DNA of 64,000 nt from Rossellomorea aquimaris. Lineage in GTDB: Bacteria > Bacillota > Bacilli > Bacillales > Bacillaceae_B. The translations under genes were made by a program, and so were the position numbers. The stretch's first letter is position 1. Each line of letters opens with the position of its first letter. Below, in pieces: positions 56,028 to 64,000 of this stretch. The notes beneath the pieces were generated by a model that saw only the letters and a program-made list of their open reading frames with translations, had not been told where the DNA came from and made no database searches. The stretch is taken from the NCBI RefSeq assembly GCF_008180865.1, contig NZ_VTEX01000001.1:1407389-1471388 (forward strand), given 5' to 3'.

Positions 56028-56798
56028 TTAATCTAGAATATTGTCCAGCCCGTACACAAGTGTATCCAGCTTCATGACCGTATCAACGGAAACTTTCACT
56101 CCAGACATGAAGCTTCCCCGGTTAAAAGAGTCATGACGGATCGTTAATGCCTGACCTTCCGCCCCTAGCATCACCTGTTGATGAGCAATTAATCCGGGCA
56201 GGCGGACACTATGGATATGCATGCCATCTACATTCGCCCCTCTTGCACCAGTATGCGTTTCCTTTTCATCAGGGTGCCCCTGCTGCTTCGATTCTCTCAC
56301 TTCCCTGATCATTTCGGCTGTCTTAACGGCAGTCCCTGAAGGTGCATCCAGTTTTTGATCGTGATGTAATTCAATGATTTCGACATCATTGAAATACTTA
56401 GCTGCCATCTGGGAAAATTTCATCATAAGTACTGCACCAATCGCAAAATTGGGGGCAATGATACATCCCAATGACTTTGATTCTGCAAGGGTCTTAAGTT
56501 CATTTAATTCATCTGTAGAGAAACCTGTCGTTCCCACAACCGGTCTAACACCGTATTCAAGGGCCGTTTTCGTATGGTGATAACCCACTTCCGGAGTTGT
56601 TAAATCAATAAGCACATCTGGGGTTTGATCTTGGAAGCATGATTCAATATCCGCGTACACCGGTACATCTATATCTATTTCTTTCTTATAATCAATCACA
56701 CTAATAAGCGTAAAATGTTCAGTATCCTTTACTAACTGAACCGCTTCTTTCCCCATTCTTCCTCTTGGTCCAGCAATAGTGACGTTAATTTGCTCCAT
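56028..56798 (-). CDS. dapB: Dihydrodipicolinate reductase
   Basis: About 256 residues. N-terminal Rossmann motif ([15 protein letters not shown]), [27 protein letters not shown] (about 150-167, catalytic His-His-Lys). It is a step of lysine and diaminopimelate synthesis. Start behind GTGGGG; overlaps ypjD by 14 bases. Confidence 0.95.
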   Translation of the reverse strand: MEQINVTIAGPRGRMGKEAVQLVKDTEHFTLISVIDYKKEIDIDVPVYADIESCFQDQTPDVLIDLTTPEVGYHHTKTALEYGVRPVVGTTGFSTDELNELKTLAESKSLGCIIAPNFAIGAVLMMKFSQMAAKYFNDVEIIELHHDQKLDAPSGTAVKTAEMIREVRESKQQGHPDEKETHTGARGANVDGMHIHSVRLPGLIAHQQVMLGAEGQALTIRHDSFNRGSFMSGVKVSVDTVMKLDTLVYGLDNILD

Positions 56799-57138
56799 CT
56801 TCATCCCCACTTTCAATTCTTGTCCAGCGATTCTTATCTCTTGTATTAAATTTATGCATCACACGATCGTGGGCCTCTTCCAGGCTGATATCCAAGGAGT
56901 TCGCAAGGCAGATGACCACAAACAATAAATCCCCGAGCTCTTCCTCTATCGTTTTTTCTTCCTCTGAATTCTTCTTAGGTTTTTCTCCATAATGATGATT
57001 CACTTCTCTCGCCAGTTCCCCAAGTTCTTCCGTGAGCCTCGCAATCATTGCCAATGGACTGAAATACCCTTCTTTAAATTGACTTATGTATTGGTCTACT
57101 TCTTTTTGTAATTGATCCATCGTTTTTTTATTTTCCAT
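56785..57138 (-). CDS. ypjD: YpjD-like MazG nucleotide pyrophosphohydrolase
   Basis: About 117 residues. MazG fold: [20 protein letters not shown] (EExxE of motif) and [20 protein letters not shown] (ExxD). It likely hydrolyses non-canonical NTPs. ATG at 57138 behind AAGGAG. Confidence 0.9.
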   Translation of the reverse strand: MENKKTMDQLQKEVDQYISQFKEGYFSPLAMIARLTEELGELAREVNHHYGEKPKKNSEEEKTIEEELGDLLFVVICLANSLDISLEEAHDRVMHKFNTRDKNRWTRIESGDEDGAN

Positions 57139-57226
57139 AAGAAGCCACACTCCTTCAGTATCTCCTATCATGTTAGCTAAATCCTTTCCGTTTGACAAAT
57201 ATTACGTTTGATTTATTAACTCTTCA

Positions 57227-57255
57227 TTGCCAGTTTGTTTCTCTTCTTATATAAT
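57227..57255 (+). promoter_or_regulatory. SigA promoter of ypjC
   Basis: TTGCCA and TATAAT with an exact 17-base spacer, 45 bases before the ypjC ATG. One of the best SigA promoters in the window. Confidence 0.8.
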
Positions 57256-57299
57256 GTCTCTGTCAACGAGATAATACGAATAGAAGGAGGGAAACACAC

Positions 57300-58169
57300 A
57301 TGTTGGGTTTACGCTATAAAAATATATTATTCATCCTGTTGGGCTCAGCTATCTTCGCATTTGGACTTGTCCATTTTAATATCCAAAATAAATTGGCTGA
57401 AGGCGGATTTACCGGAATAACACTTATCCTTTATTTTTTATTTGACATTGATCCGTCTTACTCCAACCTGGCCTTAAATATCCCCCTATTTTTCTTAGGA
57501 TGGAAGCTTCTCGGAAAGAAAGCTTTTTACTATACTGTACTCGGAACCGTCAGCCTCTCTGTATTTCTATGGATTTTCCAAAGATATCAAATGACGATCA
57601 ACCTGGAAGGTGATCTGTTTCTTGCAGCCTTATTTGCAGGGGTATTTATCGGGGTTGGACTCGGGATTATTTTCAGATATGGCGGTACGACAGGTGGCGT
57701 TGATATCATCGCTCGACTCGCCCATAAGTACATAGGATGGAGCATGGGGAAAACGATGTTTATGTTTGACGCCGTTGTCATTGGAGTCTCTCTTATTACG
57801 TACCTGGAATACAGGGAAGCCATGTATACACTGGTAGCTGTATTCGTTGCGGCAAGGGTCATTGACTTTATGCAGGAAGGGGCATACTCAGCCAGGGGGG
57901 CTATGATCATTTCCGACAGCCATGAAGAAATAGCAAGTGTCATCAATGAAAAAATGGATCGGGGAGTAACTGTGCTCAGAGGACATGGTTCCTTCACGAA
58001 ACAAAACAGGGAAGTGCTCTACTGTGTAGTCGGGAAAAATGAAATCGTCCGGCTGAAAAATATTATCACAAGCGTCGATCCACATGCATTCGTCTCCGTC
58101 ACCGTTGTACATGACGTACTTGGCGAAGGGTTTACATTAGACGCAGACAAGAATCCTTTACATGACTAA
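57300..58169 (+). CDS. ypjC: YitT-family membrane protein YpjC
   Basis: A 289-residue protein with five or six membrane helices (about 10-200) of the DUF161 type (GGFTGITLILYFLFDIDPSY, YGGTTGGVDIIARLAHKY) and a C-terminal soluble DUF2179 domain (AMIISDSHEEIASVINEKMD, REVLYCVVGKNEIVRLKNII). GGAGGG before ATG. Function unknown; the family is conserved in Firmicutes. Confidence 0.92.
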   Translation: MLGLRYKNILFILLGSAIFAFGLVHFNIQNKLAEGGFTGITLILYFLFDIDPSYSNLALNIPLFFLGWKLLGKKAFYYTVLGTVSLSVFLWIFQRYQMTINLEGDLFLAALFAGVFIGVGLGIIFRYGGTTGGVDIIARLAHKYIGWSMGKTMFMFDAVVIGVSLITYLEYREAMYTLVAVFVAARVIDFMQEGAYSARGAMIISDSHEEIASVINEKMDRGVTVLRGHGSFTKQNREVLYCVVGKNEIVRLKNIITSVDPHAFVSVTVVHDVLGEGFTLDADKNPLHD

Positions 58170-58187
58170 TATGGATTTTCAATATAC

Positions 58188-58232
58188 AAAAAGAAGCTGG
58201 GCTCAAAACTAGAGTCCAGCTTCTTCTTTATT
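58188..58232. terminator. Bidirectional terminator after ypjC
   Basis: AAGAAGCTGG/CCAGCTTCTT with an inner CT..AG part, and T-tracts on both sides. It separates convergent ypjC and the metallopeptidase gene. Confidence 0.9.
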
Positions 58233-58234
58233 AA

Positions 58235-58915
58235 TCAATCGTCACTATTCATCCCAGTAAAGATTAATACAAGTCTAAGTAATTCAATAACCGCAACTGC
58301 AGCAGCAGCTACATATGTCATCGCCGCGGCGTTCAATACTTTACGTGCATGTCGTTCTTCTTCATTCCGAATCAGCCCAAGTGAAACGATCTGATTCATC
58401 GCCCGGGAAGAAGCGTTGAATTCTACAGGAAGGGTGATTAATTGGAACACAACCCCCGCTGCCATCAGAATGATACCAAGTAGGAACATTCCAGTCATTT
58501 GAGTGAACATTCCGATCAGTAAGAAGATCCAGGACATATTGGAGCCTATGTTAGCGACTGGAACCAAAGCATGGCGGAACCGTAAAAATGCATAGCTTTC
58601 AGCATCTTGAATCGCATGTCCGACTTCATGGGCCGCCACAGCTGCTCCCGCTACAGAATGTCCGTGATAGTTATCAGGTGACAATGCAACCGCTTTGGTA
58701 ATCGGATTGTAGTGGTCACTTAGAAAACCTCTGCCTTCCACGACCTTCACGTTGTGTAATCCATTGTCGTCGAGAATCCTCCTAGCCATCTCCCTGCCGG
58801 TCATACCTGAGGTGGTGGCCACTCTTGAATATTTCTTAAACGTACTCTTTACACGCATTTGAGCTCCGATTGGAATAAGAGCAATGAGTAAAAAGTAAAT
58901 TAAAAATCCTGCCAT
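58235..58915 (-). CDS. YugP-type zinc metallopeptidase
   Basis: A 226-residue membrane protease. HExxH in VAAHEVGHAIQDAESYAFLR (about 93-112), GREMARRILDDNGLHNVKVV near the N-terminus, and three or four membrane helices (1-20, 120-165, 195-218). Same family as YugP of B. subtilis; substrates not known. B. subtilis has no such gene here. Confidence 0.88.
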   Translation of the reverse strand: MAGFLIYFLLIALIPIGAQMRVKSTFKKYSRVATTSGMTGREMARRILDDNGLHNVKVVEGRGFLSDHYNPITKAVALSPDNYHGHSVAGAAVAAHEVGHAIQDAESYAFLRFRHALVPVANIGSNMSWIFLLIGMFTQMTGMFLLGIILMAAGVVFQLITLPVEFNASSRAMNQIVSLGLIRNEEERHARKVLNAAAMTYVAAAAVAVIELLRLVLIFTGMNSDD

Positions 58916-58974
58916 TATCGCAATAACCTCCAGATGTTTAGATATCTAAATTTTATAGTGCTATAAAGATCCTG

Positions 58975-59766
58975 TCAATTTTTTTGACGCTCTGACTTTT
59001 TTGATTCCCCTTGTCCTTTATATTTTCTCCAACCTACATAAGATAATGTAGAGACAATGATACTGCCGGTTGATATGATCACCCACCAAAGGGAAGGATC
59101 TGCTTCATCCTCTTGTTTATTTTCAAACAGCTTCTCTAAGTCAGTTTCCAAGGATGTTAATTCGGTCATGGTTTCCGTACTTTCCAACACGTCTTGCCGG
59201 TAATGATCCAAGTAAGTAATCCTTGCGTCCAGGGCTTGAGCGCGTTCGATCGGAATATCTAATTTAATACTTGGTTGAATAATATTATATTTCGATAAAA
59301 ACATATTCAATGTTGTATGGTATTCATCTACATCTCCATTTTCCGCTGCCGACTTCACTCCATTAAATGCTTCCATTATCGGGTCTTCCATTTCGACCCA
59401 CAAAGGCTGATATTGACTGCTTAAAGCATCCATCACAAGGCGGAACTTTGTAACGGCGTTCACCTTCTGCTCCATGTCAGCGGAGGTTTGATTGATACTC
59501 TCCACTGCCAGATTATGTGAGATGGTGAGAATTCTAAGCTCATCCATTGAAAAAGACCGTTGGGCACTCAAAGACGCAAATTCATCAGAGAAATAAACCA
59601 GTAGATGTTTCGCTTCTTCGTATCTTCCAGCCTTTGTCATTTGCAAGGCCTGGTCTGCAACTTCATCAAGCTCGTTCATCGGAGACGTCGACTCTACTGC
59701 ATTTAATGGGTGAGGTATTAAAATGAGAAAAAAGAAAAGCGCGATAAAGAATTGGATAAATTTCAT
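58975..59766 (-). CDS. ypjB: Sporulation protein YpjB
   Basis: A 263-residue protein with a signal peptide (KFIQFFIALFFFLILIPHPL), a helical extracytoplasmic part (LDEVADQALQMTKAGRYEEA), and a C-terminal membrane anchor (WWVIISTGSIIVSTLSYVGW) followed by a basic tail. Matches the YpjB family by layout and neighbours. Role in spore formation is reported but ill-defined. Confidence 0.88.
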   Translation of the reverse strand: MKFIQFFIALFFFLILIPHPLNAVESTSPMNELDEVADQALQMTKAGRYEEAKHLLVYFSDEFASLSAQRSFSMDELRILTISHNLAVESINQTSADMEQKVNAVTKFRLVMDALSSQYQPLWVEMEDPIMEAFNGVKSAAENGDVDEYHTTLNMFLSKYNIIQPSIKLDIPIERAQALDARITYLDHYRQDVLESTETMTELTSLETDLEKLFENKQEDEADPSLWWVIISTGSIIVSTLSYVGWRKYKGQGESKKSERQKN

Positions 59767-59832
59767 ACTTGTCCCCCCTAAAACTACTAGTAAAGTTTAT
59801 GAAAGGGTGGACAAGAGTAGACCAAAAAAAGA

Positions 59833-60429
59833 CTATGGGATAAGTTGAATATCCAAGCGTTTCGTTTTTTGTGTGAAGAAATAAGCGATAACGATTGAGA
59901 CAATACTTAACCAGAAAGTGAAGTATCCAATTTGTTGTATGCACATATACAAACTTGAATAAACGGGATACTGCATATATACGTAATCGATGATGTCATT
60001 ATGTACAGTCCATACGGCACCGACTATAATGTGCCAAATCCTCACTCGGTAAAAGGAAGAATACAATATCCCTTGTAAAGCCATTGCTCCATGTGACGCC
60101 ATGAGCATATAGCCCTCCCAAGGTAAATTACCGGAAACCCACAGGGTCAACAAGTTCATTACCACAGCCCATATCCCGTATTTAAATAGCGTGATAATGG
60201 CTAACACTTCAAATAATGGCCAATTTCGATTCAGTAAAAATGCTATGAGAACAAAACAAAAAAACAGACTGGCTGTCGGGCTGTCGGGAACAAACACTAA
60301 AAATTGCGAGGGAGTATTTCGTAGTTGAGGGAGATACCATATATAACCGTATATGGTGCCAAACAAATTCACAATGAGAAGCAACCATATAAACGTTTTA
60401 TTCTTCAAGATGGACATGATCCAGAGCAT
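59833..60429 (-). CDS. ypjA: YpjA membrane protein (DUF1405)
   Basis: About 198 residues with six membrane segments (FIWLLLIVNLFGTIYGYIWY, FVFVLIAFLLNRNWP-like, MLMASHGAMALQG, IIGAVWTVHNDIIDY). The ATG at 60429 follows AGAGG by nine bases; an upstream ATG at 60489 lies in the qcr terminator hairpin and is rejected. Conserved next to ypjB and qcrC. Function unknown. Confidence 0.88.
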   Translation of the reverse strand: MLWIMSILKNKTFIWLLLIVNLFGTIYGYIWYLPQLRNTPSQFLVFVPDSPTASLFFCFVLIAFLLNRNWPLFEVLAIITLFKYGIWAVVMNLLTLWVSGNLPWEGYMLMASHGAMALQGILYSSFYRVRIWHIIVGAVWTVHNDIIDYVYMQYPVYSSLYMCIQQIGYFTFWLSIVSIVIAYFFTQKTKRLDIQLIP

Positions 60430-60439
60430 ATATTTAATC

Positions 60440-60492
60440 CTCTCTTTCAAGTAGAAAAAAAGAGCCAACGTAAGCCGGCCCTTTTTCATTGT
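60440..60492 (-). terminator. Terminator of the qcr operon
   Basis: Minus-strand AAGGGCC/GGCTCTT (one G-U pair) stem with inner pairs, followed by TTTTTTTCT. It begins right after the qcrC stop. Confidence 0.8.
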
Positions 60493-61263
60493 TTATTCTT
60501 TTAAACCAGAGATGAATTCAGCCAGTTTGTCCAGCTCTTCGTCTGATCCTTTAAATAACCCTGCAGGCATGCCTGGTGGTTTACCGTTTTTAGCAATATC
60601 CGCTACTTCTTCAGGTGAGAGGCCAGTTGCAACTAAAGAAGGTCCTGCTCCACCTTGCAGATTTTCACCATGACAGTTAATACAACCATTTTTCTGGTCT
60701 GCATAGATTTTATATCCTTCAGATTCTTTATCGATATCCACTTCAGCCTGGATCTTACCTTGTTCTTTCGCTGCTTCCCAGTCATGAGTCACAACTGATT
60801 CCCAAGTCAAGAAATATGTTGCTGCAAGTGCCAATAACATGAATCCTACTGCAAATGGGCGTTTAGTTGGGCGACGTTCAGGTCCTACGTCGATAAATGG
60901 AGCAAGTAAAAGCGCTCCAAATGCGATTCCAGGAATAACGAATGCTCCAATAACATTATAAGGTCCAGATGCATATGTGTATTTAAGTAATTGGTATAAG
61001 AATAAGAAATACCAGTCAGGTAATGGAATATATCCAGTATCTGTTGGATCGGCAACACGCTCTAACGGTGATGGATGAGCAACCGTTAAACATAGATAAC
61101 CGATTAGGAAAACAGCTCCAACTAACCATTCTTTTAGTAAGAAGTTTGGCCAGAAAGCCTCTGTTTTTCCAGGGAACTCCGAATAATCTTTAGGAATATT
61201 CGGCTTTCTGCCTGCAGGTACACGTGAGTCCCCTACAAACTTCATCCCTTTTCCTCGATGCAT
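60493..61263 (-). CDS. qcrC: Menaquinol:cytochrome c reductase, cytochrome b/c subunit
   Basis: A 256-residue fusion of the C-terminal part of cytochrome b (PLERVADPTDTGYIPLPDWY, three membrane helices) with a cytochrome c domain. The heme motif is CINCHGENLQGG (about 198) with the methionine ligand in PPGMPAGLF. Part of the Firmicute bc1-type complex in the membrane. AGGAGGGGG before ATG. Confidence 0.95.
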   Translation of the reverse strand: MHRGKGMKFVGDSRVPAGRKPNIPKDYSEFPGKTEAFWPNFLLKEWLVGAVFLIGYLCLTVAHPSPLERVADPTDTGYIPLPDWYFLFLYQLLKYTYASGPYNVIGAFVIPGIAFGALLLAPFIDVGPERRPTKRPFAVGFMLLALAATYFLTWESVVTHDWEAAKEQGKIQAEVDIDKESEGYKIYADQKNGCINCHGENLQGGAGPSLVATGLSPEEVADIAKNGKPPGMPAGLFKGSDEELDKLAEFISGLKE

Positions 61264-61311
61264 AGCGTCCCCCTCCTTCTAATTTAAGGTTTATTAATTT
61301 ATGTTCGTATC

Positions 61312-61986
61312 TTATAGTGGTCCTGAAATACCTTGCTTACGGATCATCAGGAAGTGAGCTCCCATTAGTCCAAGCAATGCTGCAGGCAGGAAGAATACAT
61401 GAATAGCGAAGAATCTCGTTAGTGTTTGTGCACCAATGATAGAAGAATCTCCTGCGAGTAAGATCTTCACTTGCTCACCGATAAATGGTGTAGCAGCTGC
61501 GATTTCAATACCAACCTTCGTAGCGAATAGCGCTTTCATATCCCACGGTAATAAGTAACCAGTGAAACCAAGTCCTAACATTACGAAGAAAATAAGTACT
61601 CCAACAACCCAGTTCAATTCACGAGGTTTTTTGTATGCACCTTGGAAGAAGACACGTAGTGTATGTAAGAACATCATTACGATAACCAAACTAGCTCCCC
61701 AGTGATGCATTCCACGGACAATTTGTCCAAATGCAACTTCATTTTGCAGGTAATACACAGATTCCCAAGCGTTTTTAATATCTGGAACATAGTACATTGT
61801 CAGGAACATTCCAGATAAAATTTGAATTACGGTAACGAAGAATGTTAATCCACCAAAGCAGTAAACAAACGCTGAAAAGTGATGCGCCGGGTTTACATGT
61901 TCAGGTACTTCGTGATCCGCAATATCGCGCCACAAAGGCGTAATGTCCAAACGCTCGTCAACCCAATCATAGATTTTGTTCAGCAC
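61312..61986 (-). CDS. qcrB: Menaquinol:cytochrome c reductase, cytochrome b subunit
   Basis: A 224-residue cytochrome b6-like protein with four helices. Heme-binding His pairs appear in GMHHWGASLVIVMMFLHTLR (about 93-112) and HVFFLPAALLGLMGAHFLMI (about 193). GFTGYLLPWDMKA is the quinone-site motif. GTG start behind AAGGGGG. Confidence 0.96.
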   Translation of the reverse strand: MLNKIYDWVDERLDITPLWRDIADHEVPEHVNPAHHFSAFVYCFGGLTFFVTVIQILSGMFLTMYYVPDIKNAWESVYYLQNEVAFGQIVRGMHHWGASLVIVMMFLHTLRVFFQGAYKKPRELNWVVGVLIFFVMLGLGFTGYLLPWDMKALFATKVGIEIAAATPFIGEQVKILLAGDSSIIGAQTLTRFFAIHVFFLPAALLGLMGAHFLMIRKQGISGPL

Positions 61987-61999
61987 AGATTACGCCCCC

Positions 62000-62509
62000 T
62001 TACTTAACATATTTATTTGGTTCAGGTTGTCCAAGGTATAAAATACCGTCTTTTTCTTTTGTTGGATATACATCCAACGGTGCTGTCGGTGGTGTACCAG
62101 GAACATTTTTCCCGTTTTTCTCATACAGACCACCATGACAAGGGCAATAGAACTTGTTTGGGTTACTCTTGTCGCCCGCCCAGTTAACAGTACATCCAAG
62201 ATGCTTACATACTGGTGAAAGAGCAACAACATTCCCCTCTTTGTTCTTATAAACCCATGCAGTTTGTGTTACTTCTGATGTGTACCACGCATCTTTTTGT
62301 TCATAAGAGAAATCGACACGTACTGGTTCATTTGTTAACTCTGAAACTTTTTGCTTTGTCGCTTTAAATTCTCCAGCAGCTGAAGTTTTTAATACTGGAT
62401 CTACAGCAAATCGAACCATCGGCATTAACATTCCTGCCGCCATGAAACCGCCTACACCCGTAAGTGTATAGTTAAGGAATTGACGTCTAGATACACGATG
62501 TTTGCTCAT
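62000..62509 (-). CDS. qcrA: Menaquinol:cytochrome c reductase, Rieske iron-sulfur subunit
   Basis: About 169 residues. SRRQFLNYTLTGVGGFMAAG at the N-terminus is a twin-arginine-like start and membrane anchor. The 2Fe-2S site is CKHLGCTVNW and FYCPCHGGLYEKNG. ATG at 62509 behind GAGGGGGG; upstream ATG rejected. Confidence 0.96.
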   Translation of the reverse strand: MSKHRVSRRQFLNYTLTGVGGFMAAGMLMPMVRFAVDPVLKTSAAGEFKATKQKVSELTNEPVRVDFSYEQKDAWYTSEVTQTAWVYKNKEGNVVALSPVCKHLGCTVNWAGDKSNPNKFYCPCHGGLYEKNGKNVPGTPPTAPLDVYPTKEKDGILYLGQPEPNKYVK

Positions 62510-62581
62510 CCTTTTCCCCCCTCTATCGTAAGGTAAGTCCATCGGACATATTTCGCACAAATATAAAACTAGGACATAACT

Positions 62582-62610
62582 ATGATATATTAAACTCTAT
62601 ACAAGGTCAA
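62582..62610 (-). promoter_or_regulatory. SigA promoter of qcrABC
   Basis: Minus-strand TTGACC and TATCAT with a 17-base spacer, about 70 bases before the qcrA start. Confidence 0.7.
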
Positions 62611-62649
62611 TAACTCTCTAATCTAAATGATGGACACAATGTGAAGTTT

Positions 62650-63114
62650 TTATGAATTTTTTTGCCATTTTTGTACAATCACATTTAAGAGCTGTTTCAC
62701 TTGATCTTCCATGATGGAATGTTTGTACTGTTCATCTAAATGCTCAAGCGGTATAGAGGGCACCCAAATCAAGCGGTCATGCAATTCCCCCTCTACCTTT
62801 TTCCATTCGCTGTCCGATGTAAGAAAGAACGTATGCTTCACTCCGCTGGCACTTAATTCTTCTGCCCATTGGGTTAATCTTGAAACCTCATTTTCTCTGG
62901 AAGCAGACATAGTATACGTAAATGGAGGTGTCATGATCATCCTGCCTTTAAATTGTCTTTCAAGGTGAAAGGTAAGCAGCGTGATGAATTCGGATTGTGC
63001 TGCGGACGTCTTGATATCCTTTAGGAAATCAACAGGAACAATCGGAATGACGGCAGTATCTATGTATTCTTTTTCAGATTCAAAGACTTCAATATCTTTA
63101 ACGTTCCAATTCAT
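62650..63114 (-). CDS. ypiF: YpiF-like protein (DUF2487)
   Basis: About 154 residues from an ATG at 63114 behind GAGGG. DUF2487 features: NVKDIEVFESEKEYIDTAVI, VPVDFLKDIKTSAAQSEFIT, FTYTMSASRENEVSRLTQWA. It always precedes qcrABC in Bacillus; no established function. Confidence 0.85.
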   Translation of the reverse strand: MNWNVKDIEVFESEKEYIDTAVIPIVPVDFLKDIKTSAAQSEFITLLTFHLERQFKGRMIMTPPFTYTMSASRENEVSRLTQWAEELSASGVKHTFFLTSDSEWKKVEGELHDRLIWVPSIPLEHLDEQYKHSIMEDQVKQLLNVIVQKWQKNS

Positions 63115-63156
63115 TGTAAAACCCTCGTTTCTTCTTTCATTTTCACTTCCCATCAT

Positions 63157-63319
63157 ATCACTTTATAACACTCGTTTAAAAGTGATTTCACTTTTTTAAT
63201 AGTATGCTCCATAAACCTTCTTCCTATTTATCTGAACCTATAGAATGAGGCTCTTTTTCGAAAAGATTGTTGCTTTAAGTAATAAGGTATGCCTAGTCTC
63301 TGCCAATTTGTTTGTGCTG
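63157..63319. other. Short intergenic stretch
   Basis: No gene or RNA is recognised. In related genomes ypiB is expected here, upstream of ypiF; it is absent, replaced by dispersed repeats and an IS110-type element. Confidence 0.5.
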
Positions 63320-63446
63320 GATGGTGAGTGGAAGTGCTTCGCTTTCCGCGGACGTTCGGCCGAGCCTCCTCAGCTTAGCCGAACGGGGTCTCGGCACGAC
63401 CGTACTTCCGCAGGAGTCTACGCACTTCCCCTCACCATCTGTAAGA
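63320..63446. repeat. Dispersed intergenic repeat, copy c
   Basis: GATGGTGAGtGGAAGTGC at 63322 pairs with GCACTTCCcCTCACCATC before 63443. The asymmetrical core contains ACGTTCGGCCGAGCCTCCTC, GGGGTCTCGGCAC and CCGCAGGAGTCTACGC. Same family as copy b, reverse orientation. Confidence 0.82.
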
Positions 63447-63640
63447 AATTAACGTTACAGAGCTTAAAAGGGACAAAATCATTTTAAAAGATTGGTTGGT
63501 GTATTTTTAAATTTCTAATATCAAAATTCATGCTTATTTAGTTTATTGAAGCGGAAGATGCTCAACTCCAAATTTGAATTTTTCAATATTCGGAATGGTT
63601 TTTTGTGTTTTTCTATCTGGCATATGCAGACAAAATATCG

Positions 63641-63712
63641 AAGCACAGAGTGGATTGTAGCGGAAGGCATTTGACTCCTGCGGGAAATAGAGGAAAGGTT
63701 GAGACCCCACAG
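63641..63712. repeat. Dispersed intergenic repeat, copy d, truncated
   Basis: AAGCACAGAGTGGATTGTAG to GAGACCCCACAG matches the reverse complement of copy a (from 41270 down to about 41196) with very few changes. After CAG the match stops, at the boundary with the IS110-type element. Confidence 0.8.
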
Positions 63713-63739
63713 ACGGTACGTCGAGTTATCATGAACGAA

Positions 63740-63840
63740 AACTAGCTCCTTACTCGTAACATCGTAGGTTAATTTGGTTAGACTGTTTCTGAAGTAAAAA
63801 CAAAAACCAAATCAGAGCTACATTACGGAAGGAGCTAGTT
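63740..63840 (+). ncRNA. Putative bridge RNA / leader stem of the IS110 element
   Basis: The 12-bp stem plus an inner five-bp stem closes a region rich in A that could hold guide loops. The right arm contains AAGGAG, the transposase ribosome binding site, nine bases before ATG, so the stem would block translation of long transcripts. The bridge-RNA role is inferred from the family and position only. Confidence 0.4.
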
Positions 63841-63843
63841 ACT

Positions 63844-64000
63844 ATGAAGGATACCATAAAATACGTTGGTTTAGACGTATCAAAAGAAAAAATTGCTGTC
63901 GCTATTGCGGAAGAAGGACGATTAGAACCAAGATACTGGGGGATGATTTCTCACACCCAGGAAGCTGTAAAGAAGTTGATGAAGAAACTTGGGAGTCCAG
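63844..64000 (+). CDS. IS110-family transposase, 5' part
   Basis: Fifty-two codons up to the window edge. The start KDTIKYVGLDVSKEKIAVAI has the GLDVSK motif with the first Asp of the DEDD (RuvC-like) active site of IS110-type recombinases. The Tnp_20 domain with the catalytic Ser lies outside. Confidence 0.88.
   Translation, partial: MKDTIKYVGLDVSKEKIAVAIAEEGRLEPRYWGMISHTQEAVKKLMKKLGSP

Larger units (their letters stand above)
63713..64000 (+). mobile_element. Left end of an IS110-family insertion sequence
   Basis: The boundary is set where copy d of the dispersed repeat stops matching. About 131 non-coding bases precede the transposase ATG. A perfect 12-bp inverted pair, AACTAGCTCCTT (63740-63751) and AAGGAGCTAGTT (63829-63840), extended by CGTAA/TTACG, closes an RNA of about 100 bases. 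In IS110-type elements this non-coding end can encode a bridge RNA. The right end is outside the window. Confidence 0.75.

Noticed and set aside
60430..60489. Upstream ATG extension of YpjA
   Set aside because: The extra codons lie in the qcr terminator hairpin, and a better start with AGAGG spacing exists at 60429.
1..64000. CRISPR arrays
   Set aside because: No series of short direct repeats with unique spacers was seen; the only regular array is the 126-bp hairpin repeat without spacers.

Overview
The window comes from a Bacillaceae chromosome (Bacillus/Rossellomorea-like). Positions 31.9-63.2 kb follow the Bacillus subtilis order around yppG-yppF-yppE, sspM, yppC<>recU-ponA, ypoC-nth-dnaD-asnS-aspB-ypmB-ypmA, dinG-panDCB-birA-cca-bshA-bshB1-mgsA-dapB-ypjD, ypjC, ypjB-ypjA and qcrCBA-ypiF. 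Spore genes (a SASP of the SspM type, YppG, YpjB) and bacillithiol genes mark a spore-forming Firmicute.

Positions 1-31.9 kb are a temperate siphovirus prophage, cut off at the left window edge. Almost everything is read leftward from a lysogeny switch at 29.8-30.2 kb. From right to left the order is integrase, a LexA-box gene, a CI-like repressor, a Cro-like gene, an excisionase-like gene, early genes (ERF recombinase, HTH and small proteins), a second divergent HTH switch with an AntA/KilAC antirepressor (23.7-25.3 kb), replication genes (DnaD-like initiator, DnaC-like loader), nucleases, SSB, a dimeric dUTPase, a DUF1064 nuclease, an ArpU-like late regulator, tRNA-Trp, and then the late operon. 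The late operon holds terminase, SPP1-type portal and MuF-type head protein, scaffold, N4-gp56-type capsid, head-tail connectors, major tail protein, frameshifted tail chaperones, a short tape measure, the distal tail protein and a beta-helix spike. No holin, endolysin or tail endopeptidase is visible; these may lie left of the window. Many genes are under 60 codons and joined by ATGA or TAATG overlaps.

The host half is mostly ordinary core metabolism: peptidoglycan synthesis (PonA), recombination and repair (RecU, Nth, DinG), replication initiation (DnaD), tRNA charging and maturation (AsnS, Cca), pantothenate, biotin, bacillithiol, lysine (DapB) and the menaquinol:cytochrome c reductase. 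Three intergenic stretches carry structured repeats: an exact 126-bp-period array (33.8-34.4 kb), and a second family with inverted ends at 41.1, 41.6, 63.3 and 63.6 kb. The last copy is interrupted by the left end of an IS110-family element that runs off the right edge.

The most interesting signals are the apparent bipartite immunity of the prophage (two repressor switches, a truncated CI without a protease domain, a LexA-controlled small gene and an antirepressor), a thrice-repeated 15-mer carrying a Spo0A-box core, the covarying 126-bp hairpin units, and the IS110 left end with a long stem that hides the transposase ribosome binding site.
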